The notes beneath the pieces are model-generated. The model made no database searches. It saw only the letters and a list, made by a program, of their open reading frames with translations, and was not told where the DNA came from. The translations under genes and the position numbers were made by a program. Positions 16,231 through 24,905 of a stretch of 64,000 nucleotides of DNA are shown here, piece by piece (within the stretch, counting starts at the first letter, position 1; each line of letters begins with the position of its first letter). The DNA is from Chthonomonas sp. UBA1950. Its GTDB lineage: Bacteria; Armatimonadota; Fimbriimonadia; Fimbriimonadales; Fimbriimonadaceae. The DNA lies in assembly GCA_002336105.1 (NCBI GenBank), contig DDEQ01000010.1, positions 36,152 through 100,151 of the forward strand, read 5' to 3'.

Positions 16231-17796
16231 TTACTTAGTTCCATCAGAACGAGGAATTGACAACCTCAACAGCATGCAATCACGCTCAGACACGCCAAAA
16301 ACCAAGTTATAGAATTGTGAATCACCGTATCCCGGCTCAACCGTCCCATCTTTTTTCATTGAAAACCCAAGCGCTGTGTTGCCGGTCAGCACGTCAGGTC
16401 GGTTCAGAACATTCCGCAGACTGCCACTCAGAGGAGCCCTCTCAAACATGCCGTTGAGAAGGCAAACCATGTACAAGCGTCTCTGATTTTCGGACATCTG
16501 CGACTGCATCACCGCGCCACCATTGAGCGCCTGTTGTCGTTGAGAGGCGCTTAGATTCCCATAAAAAACTAGAAGAGGCAAACTCTTTTGAAGGGGAACT
16601 TTGTTGAACTTGGTCAGGCAATCGATCCCTCCACTGAAACTCTTCATCTGATCCGAAGTCAATTTCGAGGCAAAGTTCGCATAGTCATCAAGTGAAAGCC
16701 CTTTTGCAGATTTTGTTTCTATCTGCGATAGAAGAAGTTCAGGAATCTCTCGATGCCTGAGTTGCCAAAACTCTGGATGCCGGACCATGATTGATCCATT
16801 TTCAAAATGAACCCAGGCGTGTTCAGTCTGAGCAAAGTTATCGAGCCACTGGCCGACGTTCGTTCCTGGGTAGTTGCGTTTGTTTTTTGAAGGATATCGA
16901 AATGCGTCCGAATAAATGGGCAGTTTCGTTGCGTCAAACAGTGATTCCAGATGATCGGCAAACGAGCGTTGACCGTCCGGCCAAATCGACGTCGTTAGTG
17001 AGGGCTGGGTTTTAAACGCCTTCAGTAAGGTGGCATCATCGGTCGGCAGGAGCCACCACTTTTCGAGCGTCGCAGCATATCCGTCCGGCGGAGAATCCAT
17101 CATCGCCAGACCGGGACTGATCACCTGAGACTCGCCATTGCGATAAACAAGCAGATCTATTTTCCCTAGCCCAGGCGAATACTTTGCCGCTGACAGTACC
17201 GTCATGTAGTTATTGTTTTGACCGCGCCAACGCCTTCCGTTGCTGGCACGAATACTCTCGGAGTTATTGGAAATCGGAATCGTGTTCACATTCGTCATCA
17301 GATCCCCGTTGATAAAGCCGTCAAGCTGCTGAGGGCTAAATTGACCGGCTCCCGATCCGAAATCAATCGGTCGATTCTGCCTAGACGGGATGTTTTGTGA
17401 GGCAACTGAGAGCAAGCTAGTGATCTTGTTCTTCAGCGAACTAGCTTGCTTCATTTCATACCTTCGAATCGCCTCTTTGGAGTCTGCATCGAAGGCTAGG
17501 ATGTAACCTGTAGAGGTCTTCTTCCAAGCAAGATCAAGTGCTCCTGCGATCCCTGCCATCACCTTTTCAACAGGCTCTTTCTCGGTAAAGATCGTGACTT
17601 TCAGGCTTTCTACCGCCGTTGCAACGTCCAATGAAACCGCTGATTGCTTGGAGATCTCAGCCAATGCAGTTTTGATCGGCACGATTTTCAGCCTAACCGT
17701 AACAGGTTTGCCGATTTCTGTTTTTTGTGGAGTTTCTTGCCCAAAAGTCAATGGCATCGACAAAGCAAGCATCAACGTTACAAAGACTGAACGCAT
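16231..17796 (-). CDS. Large secreted protein with STN-like N-terminus, hypothetical
   Basis: A 521-residue protein with a signal peptide (about 1-20). The first mature ~70 residues (VRLKIVPIKTALAEISKQS followed by KVTIFTEKEPVEKVM) look like a secretin/TonB short N-terminal (STN) domain. The remainder is not recognised; it has a Gln/Asn-rich stretch and no further membrane segments. The ATG at 17796 is chosen because it begins the signal peptide; a GTG at 17832 in the same frame would add 12 residues. It faces away from the nitrilase gene and precedes queF. Function unknown. Confidence 0.6.
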   Translation of the reverse strand: MRSVFVTLMLALSMPLTFGQETPQKTEIGKPVTVRLKIVPIKTALAEISKQSAVSLDVATAVESLKVTIFTEKEPVEKVMAGIAGALDLAWKKTSTGYILAFDADSKEAIRRYEMKQASSLKNKITSLLSVASQNIPSRQNRPIDFGSGAGQFSPQQLDGFINGDLMTNVNTIPISNNSESIRASNGRRWRGQNNNYMTVLSAAKYSPGLGKIDLLVYRNGESQVISPGLAMMDSPPDGYAATLEKWWLLPTDDATLLKAFKTQPSLTTSIWPDGQRSFADHLESLFDATKLPIYSDAFRYPSKNKRNYPGTNVGQWLDNFAQTEHAWVHFENGSIMVRHPEFWQLRHREIPELLLSQIETKSAKGLSLDDYANFASKLTSDQMKSFSGGIDCLTKFNKVPLQKSLPLLVFYGNLSASQRQQALNGGAVMQSQMSENQRRLYMVCLLNGMFERAPLSGSLRNVLNRPDVLTGNTALGFSMKKDGTVEPGYGDSQFYNLVFGVSERDCMLLRLSIPRSDGTK

Positions 17797-17862
17797 ATAT
17801 TTATAGACTTTCAGAATTGGCAATCGTTTCACCGTTCGATGAACGTGGGGTTAAATTCAAAA

Positions 17863-18723
17863 ATGGCTTTCACCGCCGCCATCGCTCAGTTTTCCCCTGA
17901 AAAAGCCGAACTCGGCAAAAACCTCGATAGAATTGCCGAAATCATCGTTCAAGCCCAACAGGAAGGAGCTGAATTGGTTTTGTTTCCCGAGACTATCACA
18001 TCGGCCTACTTTTTGGAAGGTGGCGTCCTTGAAGCAGCCATCACCACAACTGAGCTTGTTGCAGGCTTAGAACGCAGACTCAAGAGCAAACTAGATAAAA
18101 CCATCGATGTCTGCTTAGGCTTTTATCAAAAAAAGGACGGCAACCTGTACAACAGCGCTGCTTACCTTGAGTTAGGCGAGACCTTTATTGCCAAAGCTGT
18201 ATATCAAAAGTTCTTCTTGCCCACTTACGGCGTTTTCGATGAAGAGCGATTTGTGACTCGCGGTAAGGACCTTGCCGTTTTCGATACTCGACTCGGCAAA
18301 ATGGCGATCCTTATCTGTGAAGATGTCTGGCATAGTGTCATGCCCGCTCTTTGTGCGGTAAGCGGTGCGCACGTACTGCTCGTTCCAGCCGCTTCCCCTG
18401 CGCGTGGGTTCAAAGGTTCGACAATCGATAACCACGACCGTTACACCCGACTGTTGAGAGGTATTTCCGAAGAGCACGGCGTCTACTGCCTAAACGCTCA
18501 GCTCTGCGGATTCGAAGGTGGCAAAGGCTTCATTGGCGGATCAATGTCGGTTGATCCTTACGGAAAAGTCACTGCATCCGCTCCTCTAGCCGATGACGCT
18601 CTCATCCTAACTCAGATTGATCTTGAGATGGTTACAGTGGCGAGAGCACAATCTCCTCTTATCGCTGACTTACAAAGCGTGTGGGAGGAGGTTCGGTGCC
18701 TCATTTCAAGAAGCGGTTTCTAG
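17863..18723 (+). CDS. Nitrilase-superfamily C-N hydrolase
   Basis: A 286-residue amidase. The Glu-Lys-Cys triad is visible as LVLFPETIT, VYQKFFLPTYGVFDEER and ILICEDVWH. The ICEDVW form matches the glutaminase-like branch related to NAD synthetase domains and carbamoyl-amide hydrolases. I start at 17863, where the protein begins at the first strand (MAFTAAIAQFSP), with a GGGG tract about 13 bases upstream; an ATG at 17839 would add eight residues. Substrate not determined. Confidence 0.83.
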   Translation: MAFTAAIAQFSPEKAELGKNLDRIAEIIVQAQQEGAELVLFPETITSAYFLEGGVLEAAITTTELVAGLERRLKSKLDKTIDVCLGFYQKKDGNLYNSAAYLELGETFIAKAVYQKFFLPTYGVFDEERFVTRGKDLAVFDTRLGKMAILICEDVWHSVMPALCAVSGAHVLLVPAASPARGFKGSTIDNHDRYTRLLRGISEEHGVYCLNAQLCGFEGGKGFIGGSMSVDPYGKVTASAPLADDALILTQIDLEMVTVARAQSPLIADLQSVWEEVRCLISRSGF

Positions 18724-18761
18724 AAAGAAAATATGTTTACATAATCGTCTACTATTTTATG

Positions 18762-18790
18762 TAGACATCTAAGTAATTCCGTGATAGAAT
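18762..18790 (+). promoter_or_regulatory. Promoter, leaderless type, of the 75-aa protein gene
   Basis: TAGACA (18762-18767) and TAGAAT (18785-18790) are spaced by 17 bases; the start codon at 18797 follows after six bases. This is the clearest two-box promoter of the leaderless layout. A small inverted repeat (GTCTAC/GTAGAC, 18747-18752 and 18761-18766) overlaps the -35 and could be an operator. Confidence 0.65.
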
Positions 18791-18796
18791 GTCTGC

Positions 18797-19024
18797 ATGA
18801 GACGACAGCGGATAGCTCAACTTGGTGCAGATACTCAAGAAAAGATGCGACGCATGGCACTTGAAATTCAAGCGAAAAGCCTCATGTACGCCCTAATCAT
18901 GCAAGACGTGGAAAGGTGGGACAACATGAATAGTTCCGAACGCTCACAGGCTTTCGTACGAGCGCTTCGAAGGCATGATGCCGCCCTTGCTTCTTGCCAG
19001 CAAGGTTCCCTATCGTTGGTTTAG
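18797..19024 (+). CDS. Small helical hypothetical protein
   Basis: A 75-residue, Arg/Gln/Met-rich, wholly helical protein with no recognised family. Support: a good promoter directly upstream, an ATG at the predicted transcription start, and no competing gene on either strand. It overlaps the convergent glycosylase gene by four bases at its end. Confidence 0.55.
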   Translation: MRRQRIAQLGADTQEKMRRMALEIQAKSLMYALIMQDVERWDNMNSSERSQAFVRALRRHDAALASCQQGSLSLV

Positions 19025-19884
19025 CTGACTTCAGTTCGCTTTCGATGACGCCAATTCAGCATGTTGTCGCAAAACATAAGTTGTTGCACATACCCAGCGT
19101 GTTGACCAAACCGTTCTCGAAAAAATTCAGCGACTATCGCTTTACGTTTCTCGGTTGCTGTCATTGCAGCCCAGTCATGAAAGTAATAGCGGACCGCCAT
19201 TTGCCAAATGTGCGTATCCACCGGGACCGCAATCGAGTGATGCAAGCCAAACAGCGAAATGCAGTCAGCAAGCTTCTGTCCTATGAAAGGGAGCGATTTC
19301 AGTTGCTCGATCGCCGATAAATAGTCACAACTCTTTAGAGTAGCGACGTAATCGTCACCGCCTCTTCGTTTCAATTCGCGTGCACATGCAAGGATGGTTT
19401 CAGACCGATACCCAAACCCTTTTTCGCGAAGCCCACCTGGATTTAGTTCCGCCAGCACGTCTACGGTGGGAAATGCGGTGAGTTCAATATCCTCAACTTC
19501 GCCAATTCGTTCGCCAAACGATGCTAAATGTCGAACCATCGGTCCAATTCGACCAAGATGGTTATTCGCGGTGCAAAGGAAGGTGAAAAGCGTTTCAACA
19601 GGGTTCGACTGCTTTAGCACCCGTACGCCGCCATATTTGCGGATTAGAGGCTCGATCTCTGGTCCGAGTAGGCAGATGTCATTGTGCACTTGGCTCCAAG
19701 GACGATCTAAATCGAAGAGTTCCCGAAATGCGGCGTTCGAAGCGTTAGTTCGGATCATATTTCCGTTCTCAACAACGTACCAGCGGTTTCCGTCAACGCC
19801 GACCCACAGGCTGTCTCTTGGATTGAGCCAACGAAACGTCTGACCACCTTCGACGCAAAGTTGAAAGTCGAATTCTGTTGACAT
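19021..19884 (-). CDS. ogg: 8-oxoguanine DNA glycosylase/AP lyase, OGG1 type
   Basis: A 287-residue HhH-GPD glycosylase. The N-terminal OGG domain has CVEGGQTFRW; the helix-hairpin-helix reads LPFIGQKLADCISLFGL with the catalytic Lys after GQ, and the GPD aspartate is in AVPVDTHIW. It removes 8-oxoG from DNA and complements the MutY encoded at 26309. A Shine-Dalgarno (AGGAG) lies nine bases before the ATG. The gene is divergent from yggS with only 37 bases between them. Confidence 0.88.
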   Translation of the reverse strand: MSTEFDFQLCVEGGQTFRWLNPRDSLWVGVDGNRWYVVENGNMIRTNASNAAFRELFDLDRPWSQVHNDICLLGPEIEPLIRKYGGVRVLKQSNPVETLFTFLCTANNHLGRIGPMVRHLASFGERIGEVEDIELTAFPTVDVLAELNPGGLREKGFGYRSETILACARELKRRGGDDYVATLKSCDYLSAIEQLKSLPFIGQKLADCISLFGLHHSIAVPVDTHIWQMAVRYYFHDWAAMTATEKRKAIVAEFFRERFGQHAGYVQQLMFCDNMLNWRHRKRTEVS

Positions 19885-19921
19885 CGAATTAAGCTCCTGC
19901 TGGTAGCCTTCTTATTAGGCT

Positions 19922-20569
19922 ATGTTAATTGTGGATCACTATCGAGAGATCGAAGAACGAATTCAAGCCGCTTGTGCAAAAGCCAACCGCACAAGGTCTG
20001 AAATAACTCTGATCGCTGTGTCTAAAACAAAAAGTATCGAGGCAATTCGAGAGCTTTATTCGTTAGGACAACGAGACTTTGGCGAAAGCCGTTTGCAAGA
20101 AGCCGAACCCAAAATCGCTGAGTTACCATCTGATATCAAGTGGCACTTTATTGGAACACTGCAATCCAATAAGGCGAAGAGGATTGGTGAGTTGTTCAGT
20201 GTTATTCACACAATTTGTAAAGAAAGCCAGTTACGTGAATTTGCGAAACTTCCAAATCAAGTTGAAGCTTTGATCGAAGTGAATATTGCTAAGGAAGAGC
20301 AAAAAAGTGGAATTGATCCCGAATTACTTGACGATTTCAAGGAAAAACTCCTACAATATCCAAACGTTCATTTTCGAGGACTAATGACCATTGGTCCCCA
20401 GCAAAACGACGTGGAAGCAATGAGACCATTCTTTCACGCACTGCAGAAATGCAATTTTGCGCTCGGGGGCGAGTGGCTTAGCATGGGAATGAGCGCGGAC
20501 TTCGAAGTAGCGATCCAGGAAGGAGCAACGCACATTCGAGTGGGAACCGCTCTGTTTGGATCACGATAG
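19922..20569 (+). CDS. YggS/PLPBP family PLP-homeostasis protein
   Basis: A 215-residue single-domain fold-type III PLP protein. PLP-binding lysine in IAVSKTKS, GESRLQEA, WHFIGTLQSNKAK, GLMTIGP and the C-terminal phosphate loop SMGMSADFEVAI are all present. These proteins bind PLP and tune B6 and amino-acid pools without known catalysis. The sepF gene follows, an arrangement conserved in many bacteria near division genes. Confidence 0.92.
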   Translation: MLIVDHYREIEERIQAACAKANRTRSEITLIAVSKTKSIEAIRELYSLGQRDFGESRLQEAEPKIAELPSDIKWHFIGTLQSNKAKRIGELFSVIHTICKESQLREFAKLPNQVEALIEVNIAKEEQKSGIDPELLDDFKEKLLQYPNVHFRGLMTIGPQQNDVEAMRPFFHALQKCNFALGGEWLSMGMSADFEVAIQEGATHIRVGTALFGSR

Positions 20570-20607
20570 TAAGTCAAACCCAATTGGAAGGGGTGTGGTC
20601 AAAAGTC

Positions 20608-21024
20608 ATGGATGAAAATATGGAAAGCAGTCGTAGCGGCCTATTCACGGCCATCGTTAGCAGGTTTTCTCGACCGGTCGAAGAAGAGGAAGAGTCAGAA
20701 GTTTTAGAGATTCCGACTACTCCAGCCAAGCAGCAGAACAACTTTAGAAGCGCGAAAGGTTATGACGTCATGGTGCGTCCGACCATTACTTCATTTGATG
20801 ATGCCGCCGCGGCTGCTAACGGCCTTAAGAATGGTGAGCTTCAAATCATGAACCTCACGCAATGCGATGCGGACACCCGACAGCGAATCGTGGATTTCAT
20901 GTGCGGAGTCAACTTCACAATTGACGGCACCTGGGAAAGAGTCGGCGACCATATTTACATGATCGCCCCACCTCATGCCAACATTACCGTCGCCCCGCCA
21001 TGTAAGCGAAGCGACAGTAATTAG
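20608..21024 (+). CDS. sepF: Cell division protein SepF
   Basis: A 138-residue protein: a variable Glu-rich N-terminal part (about 1-55) and a C-terminal SepF domain with VMVRPTITSFDDAAAAAN, NLTQCDADTRQRIVDFM and FTIDGTWERVGDHIYMIAP. SepF anchors FtsZ to the membrane through an N-terminal amphipathic helix. The start is uncertain: a TTG at 20584 and a GTG at 20593 are in frame; the ATG at 20608 gives a short N-terminus before SGLFTAIVSRFS, which could be the membrane helix. Convergent with maeB. Confidence 0.87.
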   Translation: MDENMESSRSGLFTAIVSRFSRPVEEEEESEVLEIPTTPAKQQNNFRSAKGYDVMVRPTITSFDDAAAAANGLKNGELQIMNLTQCDADTRQRIVDFMCGVNFTIDGTWERVGDHIYMIAPPHANITVAPPCKRSDSN

Positions 21025-21045
21025 TCTAGGCTATCCAAACTCCCT

Positions 21046-23301
21046 TCAGATCTTAGCGGCTCGGTAACACGCCAAAGCCGCTAAGTTTGCCATTTCTCTA
21101 GCTGTCGTGCTGAAAGAAACAACATTAATTGGGTGTTCTAAACCCTCGATAATCGGTCCGATTAGCTCTCTTCCCTGACCAATATATCCAACAAGCTTGG
21201 CAGCAATGTTTGCTGAGTCGATGTCCGGGCAAATCAATACATTTGCGTCGCCCTGGATGCGACTATGCGGGAAGAACTCTTGCGCAAAGCTAGGAAGTAC
21301 CGCGACATCCCCGTGCATTTCACCATCTAAAACCATTTCTGGGTACTGGTTTGCCACGATTGCCGTCGCGTCCTTTACTTTTCGAGCTTTGGGATGCCTA
21401 CTGTCGCCAAAGTTCGAAAACGATAGCATCGAAATCTTGGGAGTTAAGCCAAGATAGGTGGCCAATCGCCCGCCGAGGACAGCGATTTCAGCTAGCTCCT
21501 CTGCGGTTGGGTCAATCGTTAGCAACGTGTCTCCGACAACGTATACGTTGCCTTCGACTAGCAAAATGTGAAAACCTGCAACACGACTATGACCGCTTAG
21601 AAGCTTGATGTGCGGCATGATTTGGGTGATCGTGTCACTGTATGCCGATTCCGCGCCAGCGAGGAGTGCATCTGCCTTCCCTGTTCTCAACATCATTAGC
21701 CCGTAACGAAGGGGCGTCTTTGCCATCTCGCGAGAACGTTGAGGTGTGTAGCCGCTGCGTTGCCTCAGTTGATATAGCAATTCTGCGAACTCAACTGCGT
21801 CAGGGCTCTTGGCGGGATTGATTATCTCCACCGCTTCGCTGTCGATACCAAACCGCTCAACAAGAGGTCCCACCACCGAATTGCGGCCTAAGAGAATCGG
21901 AATACAGGTTTTCTCATGGAGCAACAGTCGAACCGCTTCCATGACTCGAGGACTCTCGCCATCAGTGAAAACGATACGTTTCGGGTGCGTCTTGGTAACC
22001 GAGCGAATACGCTGCATGAGCATTTCACTCTTACTCGTCATTCCGTTTAGTTGCTCTTTGTAGACTTCCCAATCCGTAAGAGGTTCTCTGGCGACATTGC
22101 TTTCGCAAGCGGCTTTGGCGACCGCCGAAGCGACGACGGGCAACAATCGGGAATCAAACGGTTTAGGAATGATATAGTCCGGTCCAAAAACGAACCTCTG
22201 TCCACCGTAAGCCATGCTCACTTCAACCGGTACTGGTTCGCGAGCAAGCTCAGCCAATGCCTTAGCTGCGGCTATTTTCATCTCTTCGTTGATACAAGTG
22301 GCCCGAACATCGAGTGCCCCTCGGAAGATGTAAGGGAACCCGAGAACATTGTTCACCTGGTTCGGAAAATCGCTTCTTCCCGTTGCAACGATCGCATCGG
22401 GGCGCGCCGTCTTCGCCACGTCGTAAGGAATCTCTGGATCAGGATTTGCCAATGCAAAAATGATTGGGTTTACTGCCATCGAGTTGAGCATCTCAGGAGA
22501 GATGCAATCAGCGACTGAGCAGCCCAAGAAGACGTCCGATCCTTGCATCGCTTCTTCGAGAGTGCGTAGCGGAGTTTCGACCGCAAAGAATGCCTTATAC
22601 TCATTCATTCCGGCTGTTCGGCCAGCATACACGACGCCTTTGGTATCGACTAGAAGGAAGTTCTCTCGCTTCGCTCCAAGCTCGATAAAGAACCGTGCGC
22701 AGGCTAACGCCGATGCTCCTGCTCCGTTCACAACCACTTTGACTTCATCGATCTTTTTGTCTGCCAGATGAAGGGCATTTAAGAGTGCCGCACCAGAAAT
22801 GATCGCGGTGCCGTGCTGGTCGTCGTGGAAGACTGGAATCGACATCGTTGCTCGCAGGGCTTCTTCAACAAGGAAGCACTCCGGAGCTTTGATGTCTTCA
22901 AGGTTAATCCCGCCGAACGTAGGTTCCAGAACCTGACAGGTTCTGATCAACTCCAATGGATCATGAGTCTGAACTTCGATATCGAAGACGTCAACATGGG
23001 CAAACCTTTTGAACAAAACGCCTTTGCCCTCCATAACCGGTTTGCCTGCAAGCGCGCCGATGTCGCCAAGCCCTAAAACTGCGGTACCGTTCGAAAGAAC
23101 GGCGACGAGGTTCCCCTTGTTGGTGTAGCGATAAGCTTTATGTGCATCGTCTTTGATCGCAAGGCATGGTGCAGCGACTCCTGGCGAATAAGCAAGTGAA
23201 AGGTCTCTGGCGGTCAAACAAGGCTTAGTTGGGATGACTTCCGTTTTCCCAGGACGCCCCATCTCGTGATATGCGAGAGCGTCTTCATCAATTCGACTCA
23301 T
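21046..23301 (-). CDS. maeB: NADP-dependent malic enzyme fused to phosphotransacetylase-like domain
   Basis: A 751-residue protein. Residues 1 to ~420 are malic enzyme (SLAYSPGVAAPCLAI, DDQHGTAII, NGAGASALACARFF, FALANPDPEI); residues ~430-751 form a Pta-like regulatory domain (KRIVFTDGE and following). Such MaeB proteins decarboxylate malate to pyruvate and are usually inhibited by acetyl-CoA through the Pta-like domain. The ATG at 23301 is chosen because GAAGGAG lies six bases upstream; the frame stays open to 23394 but that part lacks similarity and contains a leader hairpin. Confidence 0.93.
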   Translation of the reverse strand: MSRIDEDALAYHEMGRPGKTEVIPTKPCLTARDLSLAYSPGVAAPCLAIKDDAHKAYRYTNKGNLVAVLSNGTAVLGLGDIGALAGKPVMEGKGVLFKRFAHVDVFDIEVQTHDPLELIRTCQVLEPTFGGINLEDIKAPECFLVEEALRATMSIPVFHDDQHGTAIISGAALLNALHLADKKIDEVKVVVNGAGASALACARFFIELGAKRENFLLVDTKGVVYAGRTAGMNEYKAFFAVETPLRTLEEAMQGSDVFLGCSVADCISPEMLNSMAVNPIIFALANPDPEIPYDVAKTARPDAIVATGRSDFPNQVNNVLGFPYIFRGALDVRATCINEEMKIAAAKALAELAREPVPVEVSMAYGGQRFVFGPDYIIPKPFDSRLLPVVASAVAKAACESNVAREPLTDWEVYKEQLNGMTSKSEMLMQRIRSVTKTHPKRIVFTDGESPRVMEAVRLLLHEKTCIPILLGRNSVVGPLVERFGIDSEAVEIINPAKSPDAVEFAELLYQLRQRSGYTPQRSREMAKTPLRYGLMMLRTGKADALLAGAESAYSDTITQIMPHIKLLSGHSRVAGFHILLVEGNVYVVGDTLLTIDPTAEELAEIAVLGGRLATYLGLTPKISMLSFSNFGDSRHPKARKVKDATAIVANQYPEMVLDGEMHGDVAVLPSFAQEFFPHSRIQGDANVLICPDIDSANIAAKLVGYIGQGRELIGPIIEGLEHPINVVSFSTTAREMANLAALACYRAAKI

Positions 23302-23396
23302 AAATACTCCTTCTACGATCTGCTTCGGCAGATCTACCAGTCCCGGAAAGGGTTCTTCTCTGCGATCTATTCGATAAACACAGTAGAGAAGCAATT

Positions 23397-23431
23397 AAAA
23401 ATACCTGCCAATTCGCTAGGCTGGTAGGTAT
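23397..23431 (-). terminator. Attenuator-like hairpin in the maeB leader
   Basis: On the minus strand ATACCTACCA pairs with TGGCAGGTAT (one A-C mismatch, loop 11) and is followed directly by TTTT. It lies ~95 bases before the maeB start, downstream of the terminator that already serves the previous gene. Confidence 0.45.
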
Positions 23432-23613
23432 CTCAGGATAGAGCTAATATTCACATAATTGATCGTCTACATCTCATCCTGAATGCAGTTGCTAAAGCTT
23501 GCCTTCTGACATACGGGATTTGGACTGATATAGATGATTCAAACGTCGTGATCACAGGGGCGTTAGGCCAACAAACAGACGTCTTGAGAGCGAAAAATCT
23601 TTTGTCTATTGAT

Positions 23614-23647
23614 AAGAGAGCCAGGTTCGGATGAACCTGGCTCTCTT
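23614..23647 (-). terminator. Terminator after the FadL-type gene
   Basis: Perfect 15-bp stem (AAGAGAGCCAGGTTC and complement) with a four-base loop, four bases after the stop on the minus strand. The U tract is poor. Confidence 0.7.
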
Positions 23648-23651
23648 GATA

Positions 23652-24815
23652 TTAGAACTTGACAGTAGCGTTCAAGCCGAACGTCGTGTTGGAGTTCTTC
23701 AAGGTAGTGATTCCGTCGGATACGGTCGAAGTAGGCTGAAGGACGATCACTGCGCCAAGGCTCCAGTTTTGGCCAGCTTCGGTTGTTAATCCAAACGTAT
23801 AGTGGTCAGTCGCAACGGCTGGCAACAGCAAGTTCTTCGTTGCATATTGGTCCTCAAAAGGCTTGTTGCAGTGATTGAATCCCGCTGAAAGGATGAAACC
23901 GCCACCAAGTTTGTATTGAGCGCCAAGCGCCACAACGCTTTGATTACGCCACTTCGTGCCGAGATCCAGCCCGGAACCAAGTCCTGGTCCGTAAATCATC
24001 AACTTACTTAGCGTTTCTCCATACTGAATCCACTTGGCATCAGCGCTGAAAGTGAGAGCTTTGGTCGCTTCGTAGCTTACGCCCAGCGTTCACTGCTCGG
24101 GCATGTTGAAAGCACCTCGATATTCACCCGCCGCAGAAGGGTATTTCGAATCCGGAAAGTTTGTTCTCGAAATATAGCTAGCGCCGACCTTAGTCTTTTC
24201 GCCGATCTCGTGCATGACACCGAGCGTGAACCCAACTCCAACAGTCTCGGTGCCGTGACCAAACGCTGCTGGGAGTGTTGAGGCGCCAAATCCTTCATTC
24301 GCCAGGCTAACTCGACCGATGTTCAAGTTCAATGCTCCGCCAACGCTTGTCTTATTGGAGACCTTCCAGCTTAAGCCAGGAGCAATTCTAATAATTTGCA
24401 GGTCACTGAAGGCAGATCGAGACAAGGTCGGCCAAGAATAGTCAGTTCCTGATCCTGCCACAACACCGACAGCAAAACCGAAACGCATGTTCGGATTCTT
24501 CATAGGTGCGGCAATCGCGACACTTGGGATGAGTTGGAAATCCTTTGCACTTCGTGATTCGACGCCAGCCGCGTTAAACCCAGCGCGAATTCGTGGGCTT
24601 GAGAACACCAGCGAAAACTCGGAGCTCAGCGGAACATAGGTAAGCCCAGCCGGATTAGTTAAGACCGTGATCGCGGAGGTCGGATTCGCGGTCACGGCTC
24701 CTCCAACCGCCATTTGTGAAACAGAGAATCCAATAGGTTGGAGCCCGTCGCTTGCAAGCACGAAAGCAGCCATCGACAACGATGCCGATGTTAAAAATAC
24801 TTTGATGTAATTCAC
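23652..24815 (-). pseudogene. FadL/OMPP1-type outer-membrane protein interrupted by one in-frame TGA
   Basis: One continuous frame runs from a GTG at 24815 to the stop at 23652, broken only by a TGA at 24090-24092. The N-terminal 241 residues have a signal peptide and the FadL-type start with NPTSAI and NPAGL. After the TGA the same frame reads TLGVSYEATKALTFSADAKW and continues as barrel strands to a final aromatic (NATVKF). The context PEQ-stop-TLG suggests a former Trp codon (TGG to TGA). FadL-family proteins carry hydrophobic substrates across the outer membrane. It may be a recent pseudogene, a sequencing error or a read-through site; other genes here use TGA as a normal stop. Confidence 0.82.
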
Positions 24816-24905
24816 AGCAGATTGAGATTAGCGAAAACGTTCATGCGCGACTAGTACATTTCATGATCCGTGCTAACATTTGCGCTTTGATCACATCGCT
24901 CAGGA

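Larger units (their letters stand above)
23302..23651 (-). promoter_or_regulatory. 350-base leader/intergenic region upstream of maeB
   Basis: No convincing gene. On the maeB strand it holds, from far to near: the terminator of the preceding gene (23614-23647), about 170 bases without visible structure, an attenuator-like hairpin with a U tract (23397-23431), and a seven-bp hairpin with CGAA loop (GATCTGC/GCAGATC, 23317-23334) directly before the Shine-Dalgarno. A structured leader controlling maeB is possible. Confidence 0.4.

Noticed and set aside
23302..23394. 31-residue N-terminal extension of MaeB
   Set aside because: A good Shine-Dalgarno precedes the ATG at 23301, and the extension contains the leader hairpin.
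23454..23472. ATAATTGATCGTCTAC resembles ATAATCGTCTAC near 18741; considered as a shared operator
   Set aside because: Only a short partial match at two unrelated places.
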